Positions 58,601 to 64,000 of a stretch of 64,000 bases of DNA are shown here, one piece after another. Below the pieces are notes generated by a model. That model was not told the DNA's origin. It did not search any database and was given only the letters and a program-made list of their open reading frames with translations. The stretch spans positions 23,385,023 to 23,449,022 of the forward strand of contig CAXKWD010000007.1 in the NCBI GenBank assembly GCA_964059195.1. The letters are read 5' to 3'. This DNA comes from Ectobius pallidus. Its lineage: Eukaryota > Arthropoda > Insecta > Blattodea > Ectobiidae. The number at the start of each line of letters is the position of its first letter. Positions within the stretch are counted from its first letter, which is position 1. Made by a program: the position numbers and the translations under genes.

Positions 58601-59834
58601 AATAATTTTAACATCGTACTTGATTAAGAACGATGATTTATTGATCACTTTCGAACTCTTTCTTAACCCCACTACATTTCTATTAGTTTTATTCTCCAAT
58701 CCTTTGAATTCACTATAGGATAGTTTGTTTTTTCTACCCGTACTCTAGGTGATGTCGGTATAGGAAGCATAATAACCGACCCTCATATATAATAACAGTA
58801 ACAATTCCAACACAACAACTTAATCTCCTTCATTCTCTTAGTTCAGTCTCTCCCGTTAGACGGCCATTTATGATTCTTGATTCTTTATTGTCATTAGCAA
58901 CAAATGTTGAAAGGACAGTGTCAAAACACATTGCTTTAAAACATGTTAGTAACACAACGATTAAGAAAAAGATGAAAGTTTTGAATATATAAATACAAAG
59001 CTTAAAATATGTTTACAACCCTGTCAAAATATTCCCTCATATCATAAGAAGGGTTTCAACAAACCACTTATCAGTATAAATACCATAATTTTTACTTAAC
59101 ATTTAGAGCTCTATACGGAAAGTACTGATTCATTGCGGAGCCTTAGCTTTAAAGTTTGATAGTAAAAGCGGCATATTATCTGAAAAAAAAAGAAAACTTA
59201 CAAATATTTAAAATCAGAGTTTTCAGAGCTTTATGAATGTATAAATTAAAATTGATAAAAGCCTATGAAAAAGTACACAATCACTTCACAAAGCTTTCTT
59301 TATATTGGAAAATCCAGCTTTCTTATGTTACACTTCCTACCTTCCTTAATTTATTTTATGCCCGACGAACACATTTACGGACTGAAGCAGTAAGTACCAT
59401 AGACACTTCTCCATTCATCTGACTTCGGATCCTAACTTTCTAATTTCCTGTTCTTCATGTTATATTTAGTTGAACATGGTCCTACTATCTCAACCTCCTG
59501 TATAGTCTTGATCTTGACCACACAGGCTGGCCAACAAAGACTCATTTGTCTTTTATTTTTTTATCTTCTCTTTGTTTCGTAAATGGAACGTAACAATAAT
59601 AATATTTATTTATTTAAGCCTAAAAATTTAAGATACAATTCATGCCAGTTTACATAAAACTTTAAATAATTATGCAATGTATAAACGTATTCTACCTTAC
59701 AACATAATAAATATAGTTAAAACATGGAAATTGTGTTAATTCAATCCTGCATATTAAAATATGGATTTTCTTTTAACCTGAGGTTAAAGGAAATCTTCAA
59801 TTGTCTATTACTTAAATTTATTATTCTCTCAAGA
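58601..59834. other. no recognisable gene
   Basis: A CTACCCGTACTCTAGGTGAT word near 58733 faintly resembles the inverted repeat of the 2743 family. The rest is AT-rich spacer. Confidence 0.4.
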
Positions 59835-59985
59835 GGAATACTATAACCGGTATATTAATTTAATTCAAAGTATGAATATTATATATATATATTACTTAGT
59901 CTGGAAAAGGGTGAATGAATATTGGAGTTATAATATCTCGTAATGTGAGAATGAAAGTTGCTTCTCAGTTCATAATCTGCAATAT
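59835..59985 (-). pseudogene. possible LINE extreme C-terminus (CR1/Jockey-like)
   Basis: The minus strand reads ADYELRSNFHSHITRYYNSN, then IHSPFSRLSN, resembling the (D/N)xHSYxTRxxxxLxxPxxRLS block near the end of CR1/Jockey-like ORF2. It lies in the same orientation as, and downstream of, the RT fragment at 60640-61100, so it may be the end of that LINE. A plus-strand LINE tail overlaps its upstream side, which weakens the reading. Confidence 0.4.
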
Positions 59986-59989
59986 TTTC

Positions 59990-60062
59990 TTTAAAAACGA
60001 ATTGTAGAGCGGAAGAGAAGGCCAAATGGGCTTAGCTCTGCCAGAATAAATAAAAAGAATAA
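59990..60062 (+). mobile_element. LINE 3' tail fragment
   Basis: GCGGAAGAGAAGGCCAAATG, then GGCTTAGCTCTGCCAG, AATAAATAAAAAG. The same block occurs inverted at 61803-61880 (GTGGAAGAGAAGGCCTTATG, GACTTAACTCTTCCAG). It is read as the 3' end of a LINE family, here with an AATAAATAAA-type tail. Confidence 0.5.
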
Positions 60063-60228
60063 TTGAATAAAACATCAAGAACATATAAATTATATAGGCC
60101 TACACAGTTAAAATTCTTTTATTTGCAGGAGGCATCAGATAAACTTCACGTGATTATTTTTATAGCTTTTCGTAAGAGTAATATATATTTTAGGCCAGAG
60201 CCATTTCCATACAATAATAAACCACACA

Positions 60229-60550
60229 TACGAGGTGTGTTTTTTAAAGTAAGTACCAATAATTTAAAAAAACATTATTTTCCAAATACTCTATTATTAT
60301 TCATTACCTTATACCTTGCACTATTTCTCGGCATAGTCACCGCCGTTATTCAGGCACTTGTAACGGGAAACCACTTTTTGTATGCCTTCGTCAAAGAATG
60401 ATGCCGCCTGTGATGAAACCCAAGTCTGCAATTCTTGTTTCACAATAAATCGTCGTTGAAATGTTTTCACCAAGGAATTTCTTCAGATGAAGAAAGAGAT
60501 GTTTTCTTCTACAGTTTTCAACGAATTATCCCTTAACACAGCGGTTGGCC
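60229..60550 (-). pseudogene. mariner transposase C-terminus with 3' terminal repeat (copy 1)
   Basis: The minus strand reads FLHLKKFLGENISTT, then after a frameshift KQELQTWVSSQAASFFDEG, IQKVVSRYKCLNNGGDYAEK and a stop at 60321-60323. Mariner transposases end in ...WLxSQxxxFYxxGIxKLxxRxxKCLNxxGDYVEK, so the identity of the C-terminus is clear; KC is reached after loss of one residue. Beyond the stop, the sequence runs to ACACACCTCGTA at 60229-60240, the mariner-type terminal repeat, abutting TA. No N-terminal or catalytic region remains upstream. It lies inside the decayed antisense LINE. Confidence 0.85.
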
Positions 60551-60560
60551 GTGATTGGTC

Positions 60561-60618
60561 TATATCTGAGGAATTGCTGAACGTTATTGGTCAGTATCAA
60601 ACACGCGGCGTATGAGTG
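60561..60618 (+). repeat. 58-bp dispersed segment, copy 2
   Basis: Near-identical to the reverse complement of 5573-5630. Contains GTTATTGGTCAGTATCAAAC and ACGCGGCGTATGAG. It follows the mariner remnant directly, so it could be flanking DNA carried with that element or a separate insertion. Confidence 0.55.
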
Positions 60619-60639
60619 GAATAGTCACCATAAATTATG

Positions 60640-60903
60640 GTTTCGGTTGAAATATTATTAGACAACTCCTTAATCATTAATCGAAATAAAATAAAGATCA
60701 CAAAACAGATCCTTGAGGTTCACAAACATTTTTCATGGATTTCAACATGTGGTCGATCTGACAAGTAGGATTCGACAAATTTCAGTTCATTTGCTCGAAC
60801 ACCATGATCATTTTATTTCAATATCAAACAATCATGAGGTACGCTATTAAAAACTTTACTAAGATCGTAAAACATGACATAAGCAAGGGCTTAAGCTTCA
60901 AAC

Positions 60904-60967
<64 letters not shown>

Positions 60968-61100
60968 CCTACGCTAAAAGATCTTTGACAGCAAGAGTTG
61001 TCGATCTGCCAGAGATAAGAAAACGCTATTATTATCCCAAGACAAGCTAATGCCATGTCAACTCAAGAATTTTTTTTATTTTTTATAAACGGTTGAAGGT
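60640..61100 (-). pseudogene. LINE reverse transcriptase palm fragment interrupted by (TA)n
   Basis: From high to low coordinates the minus strand reads FLISGRSTTLAVKDLLA (FGFLxGRSTxxAV block), then the (TA)n tract, then LAYVMFYDLSKVFNSVPHDC (catalytic block A, normally FxDLSKAFDxVxHD), NDHGVRANELKFVESYLSDR and PHVEI, and finally an eroded PQGSVLGPxLF-like stretch. The second aspartate of the FD pair is N here. The order is that of a CR1/Jockey-like RT. Stops and shifts make it inactive. Confidence 0.8.
60909..60965. repeat. (AT)n microsatellite inside LINE RT relic
   Basis: About 28 uninterrupted AT units between two conserved RT blocks, ending at a TAGGCCTA octamer (60964). Confidence 0.95.
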
Positions 61101-61802
61101 AATATGTTTTAATACAATACATTGAATTTTTGCGTCGACGTTCTCAGCTATAAATTGTCCTCAATAAAATATTTATTTCGTATTTAAAATATTAATAAGG
61201 TTTGTTGCTCAACTTAAATAGGCGACAGTATTGGCTTGCTTTCCAAACCGGGCTGTATTATTAACTGATTATTACAGTTTGGAATTTCGTCTTTTAATTA
61301 CACCCAGTAATTAAAATACGCTACCGTTAGTACGAGTACAAACTCTAAAAAGTGCGCATATGGAAACAACATGCCAGAATTAGCGGAAGTAAAAGCTAGA
61401 GCTTTCAAATATATCAGCCTGTGCAATTAATTATATTTACTAATTTGTAACAACGAGATAGAATGGCTGCAAAGCAAACTTTGAAAATTTGTTTAGTCCC
61501 GTTGTTGTGTTGTTACAAAGCGGGCAACAAAACAAGCGGATGACCGGAACGTGTTTTCAGCCTCACTTGATGACCATTTAATTCCTCATTTCAAATACCC
61601 TTTTCTGTCACTGCTCCAATGCAATTCCCTTCCTTATATACACAGTTCATTTCTAAAACTCATGTCCTCTTTCAATGGAATATTCATTAAAAAGATTGAA
61701 AGATAATTGCATATACCATCTATTTTACTTACAGAAAACACGATTACTATTCCAATTAACTCCATTAGGCCTATTTTATATTAGTTATGTTTGATTTTCA
61801 TT
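61101..61802. other. no recognisable feature
   Basis: AT-rich. The first ~50 bp may still be decayed LINE RT upstream sequence, but no block is readable. Confidence 0.45.
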
Positions 61803-61880
61803 ATAGTAGTAGTAGTAGTAGTAAATGATTTATTTTGCCTGGAAGAGTTAAGTCCATAAGGCCTTCTCTTCCACACAACC
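61803..61880 (-). mobile_element. LINE 3' tail fragment with (TAC)n end
   Basis: In minus orientation: CTGGTTGTGTGGAAGAGAAG, GCCTTATGGACTTAACTCTT, CCAGGCAAAATAAATCATT, then TACTACTACTACTAC. LINEs of CR1/Jockey/RTE type often end in short tandem repeats instead of poly(A). The adjoining 61881-62344 is AT-rich and could be its untranslated region, without readable coding. Confidence 0.55.
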
Positions 61881-62344
61881 AGGTTAAAAATATATACAAT
61901 GTACATTTACATTAAAAAGCAAAGTAATGGATAAGTGACTAATACTAATACTAAGGTTAAGGCTAATCATAATAATTAATTAATTAAGTAAGTAACAAGT
62001 ATAAGTTTCATAAAAAGCACAGGTTTCATCAAAACTAAAAGTTAAAAAATATATATTACAAGCAATGCAAGGAAAATGTCAAATTAAGTTATAGGCTAAT
62101 GAAACTTTAAGTTTGTGAAATAAAGTTGTAGGCAGTTATAAGAAGATTAAGTAAAGCTATGTACAATGAGATGGAATGACTACAAAGAGCTAATTCTGTT
62201 CAGTGGGCAATGCATAGCATTTGTGGAACACCACTGCAGTCAGTGCATTGACTGCACACAATGGAATATATTACAAACAAGACATATGCATACTGTACAG
62301 GTAAACATGCTCATAAATACTATAAGATCAAAACATTGTAATTT
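61881..62344. other. AT-rich, possible LINE 3' UTR; no gene
   Basis: Contains GTCAGTGCATTGACTGCA, a short imperfect palindrome near 62240. The 81-codon plus frame continuing into the MITE arm is incidental. Confidence 0.4.
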
Positions 62345-62441
62345 CAGATGCCCTGAAGATGGTGTAGAGACACCGAAAGTCTTAGGCGATAGAACACAAA
62401 ATATATCTTAGTGAGCAAATGGTATCTTATTTATTTTATTC
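62345..62441. mobile_element. solo arm of the 46527 MITE family
   Basis: GATGGTGTAGAGACACCGAA, then AG(T)CTTAGGCGATAG, ACAAAATATATCTTAG, TGAGCAAATGGTATCTTATT and TATTTTATT match the right arm of the 46527-46900 element with a few changes. No left arm is present within 400 bp, so it is a truncated or recombined copy. Confidence 0.7.
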
Positions 62442-62595
62442 CAATGGGAGATAACTATTTCTGATTTTATATAATTACTTTGTAAAATTACAATGAATAT
62501 CAATATTGAATCCACTCTGTAACATAAATACCGGTTATCCGTTCTTCGTGCAGGTGAAAATGTACATTGCACGGTTTTTAGCCATACCAGAGAAA

Positions 62596-62850
62596 TACGA
62601 GGCGCGTCCATAAAGTATACAGGGGTTGTATACAGAAACAAAACATATTTCAAGGAAATATTTATTGCAACAGACACGGCCAGTGTTCAGCTATTTTTCA
62701 ACATCTTCGCCACCAGAATTGAAACATTTGTCTTACCATGGCACCAACTTTTGAATACCTGTGTCGTAGAAGTGTCCCTCCTTGGATTTGAACCACCGTG
62801 TGACAACCACCTTCGCCTCTCTCTAATTCTCTGTCATTTTTTGTCAATTC
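62596..62850 (-). pseudogene. mariner transposase C-terminus with terminal repeat (copy 2)
   Basis: The minus strand reads VVVTRWFKSKEGHFYDTGIQ, then KLVPW, a one-base shift, DKCFNSGGEDVEK and a stop at 62691-62693. This is the mariner C-terminal signature ((R/T)WFxSxxxxFYxxGIxKLVxRxxKCxNxxGDYVEK). Past the stop the element runs to GGACGCGCCTCGTA at about 62596, the terminal repeat (TACGAGGCGCGTCC in plus reading). Same subgroup as the 60229 copy but clearly different in sequence. The catalytic region is not recognisable upstream of 62850. Confidence 0.85.
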
Positions 62851-63330
62851 GTGAGGTGTAGGAAAAGATGGAAATCACTGGGAGCGAGGGGCAAAGCGTA
62901 TCAAAAGAAAGCAGCCCTACTTCATTTTAATGTGCCTGACGTTTTTCCAAAGTTTGAGTATGACTCCTATATGCATCTAATTCAATGCGGAACAAATACA
63001 TAATGCTCTTCCATTGTTTCATTAGAGTGTTGGGAAATATGTCTTCCTGCTTTTAATTGTAATCTCTGTTGCAAGGCTTGACCCGACTAATTTTCTCGCC
63101 CAGACGAAGTTGCTCTGGTTTTTTTTATCATCAAATATTTAAGTATGTGCACACATACATTAGGTTCACATAATGAAACATCCTAATACTGTAGAAAACC
63201 CCGGTTCTCATGGAGTTAGATGCAAACAGGCGCCTTTTCCAGACTGCGGGAGAACGTCAGGCTCACTGAAAAACGAAGTATGATGTTTCTCATATAAGAC
63301 TAAAAATGGTACAATATAGTTTTCACCTGA
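62851..63330. other. no recognisable gene
   Basis: The 62870-62960 segment (GGGAGCGAGGGGCAAAGCGT region) is GC-richer and could be further decayed transposon sequence. Nothing readable in frame. Confidence 0.35.
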
Positions 63331-63355
63331 ACGGGGGACGGGTAGCCAGCTAGTA
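63331..63355 (+). mobile_element. possible Helitron 3' end
   Basis: GGGGGACGGGTAGCCAGCTAG followed by T gives a CTAG end in an A/T target context. The hairpin normally found 10-12 bp upstream is not intact. It may belong to the family whose 5' end appears at 63907, but the two are separated by unrelated sequence. Confidence 0.35.
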
Positions 63356-63369
63356 AAATATAATTCCTC

Positions 63370-63906
63370 ACACATATTATGTTTTTAATTACTTCAGGGA
63401 ACATTGTGACAAGTTGAAAAAATCGAGCATGGAGCATATTTTCGGTCATGACCAGTAACAAACAAATTTACATTTACAAACACACGAAATACAATTTCAT
63501 CAAAAATGTACTAGAACAAAGTTGTAGAAAATCTTACACGGGAGAATGAATGAAATTTTCAAATTTTTAAAGCACGAACCGTTTGGCAAGAAACGTTGAA
63601 AGAAACTGAATATTGAATGGAACGGAACCATTGAAACTGCCGTATGTCGAAACGGAATAACAAATATAAATGATAATGGCTTCAATCAACATTCATGCCA
63701 GATTTCAAGAAAATCGAGCAAGGCGTTAGGTCGAAGCCGACTAATAAACAAATTTACAGGCTAACAGTCATACAACGTTTGTGCTCGGGGTTGGTTCAGT
63801 TCAATACAATGAAAATATACACTATTATAATTATTTACAGTAGGAGAGTACAGTCAGGACAGAACATGTTATAATTACAACAATGGAAATGTACGAGTTA
63901 ACACAA
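63370..63906. other. spacer with two diverged copies of an ~80-bp segment
   Basis: AAAAATCGAGCATGGAGCAT, then ...AACAAACAAATTTACA (63417-63470) resembles AGAAAATCGAGCAAGGCGTT, then ...AATAAACAAATTTACA (63708-63762). No frame or element ends. Confidence 0.4.
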
Positions 63907-64000
63907 TCCCTATAATATAAAGCCACATGGCTGACTGACTGACTGACTCACTCACTCACTCAATGACATTAATGTTTGCCCACTTCCAGATGAGCTATAA
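63907..64000 (+). mobile_element. Helitron 5' end truncated by the window edge
   Basis: TCCCTATAATATAAAGCCAC follows an A, giving the TC start of a Helitron, and then a GACT/CACT tetranucleotide tract (63927-63960). The short 5' tandem tract parallels the GTCTGTC and GTATGTAT tracts of the other two Helitron families in the window. The remainder lies beyond the edge. Confidence 0.45.

Overview
This 64 kb window is eukaryotic and holds no intact gene that I can recognise. It is AT-rich (roughly two thirds A+T by eye). Open reading frames are short and mostly incidental, microsatellites are frequent, and the interpretable content is almost all decayed transposable elements. The mixture is non-LTR retrotransposon fragments, tRNA-derived SINEs, Helitrons, hAT, mariner, pogo-like and unclassified TIR elements. 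That mixture and the style of the LINE peptides suggest a large arthropod genome, most likely an insect with a repeat-rich genome such as a cockroach or termite. The organism is an inference; no single-copy gene confirms it.

Layout. 0-10 kb: a C/G-rich element end, diverged short repeats, a TIR element (4206-4656), the first copy of a dispersed family here called R2, and a hAT-like MITE (8577-9204). 10-20 kb: a second R2 copy, an antisense LINE tail (11131-11781) cut by a CT/CA microsatellite, a foldback element, a GC-richer island of doubtful coding relics (12530-13430), a hAT element with a perfect 8-bp target duplication (15071-15990), and a repeat shared with 49.6 kb. 20-30 kb: a sense-strand LINE C-terminal relic with a zinc knuckle (21024-21836), a TIR element flanked by AATT, a hAT MITE with perfect target duplication (23865-24657), and a hAT element carrying a transposase C-terminus and a nested MITE (26239-27716).

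30-40 kb: a head-to-tail Helitron array (29766-31991) lies beside a long antisense LINE (about 32.0-34.2 kb) that is split by a SINE with a 14-bp target duplication and by an R2 copy. A second Helitron family, a pogo-like MITE, an exact 84-bp duplication, another SINE and R2 copy D follow. 40-53 kb: a foldback, LINE tails, a LINE endonuclease-like C-terminus, the second copy of the second Helitron family inserted in a 43-bp tandem repeat, a long-TIR MITE, and a 1.1 kb TIR element with many copies of a GTGTAATTTGGAC word. 53-64 kb: SINE heads, the largest R2 copy with an amplified ~150-bp module, a possible HARBI1-like exon with a good splice donor, LINE reverse transcriptase fragments, two mariner transposase C-termini, and Helitron ends at the right edge.

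No genes act together here. The window reads as intergenic or intronic DNA built by repeated nested insertion. The observations most worth checking are the Helitron array, the R2 family, the strong excess of the palindromic octamer TAGGCCTA, the TIR families without an obvious superfamily, and the HARBI1-like exon. All family assignments were made by reading alone, without database comparison.
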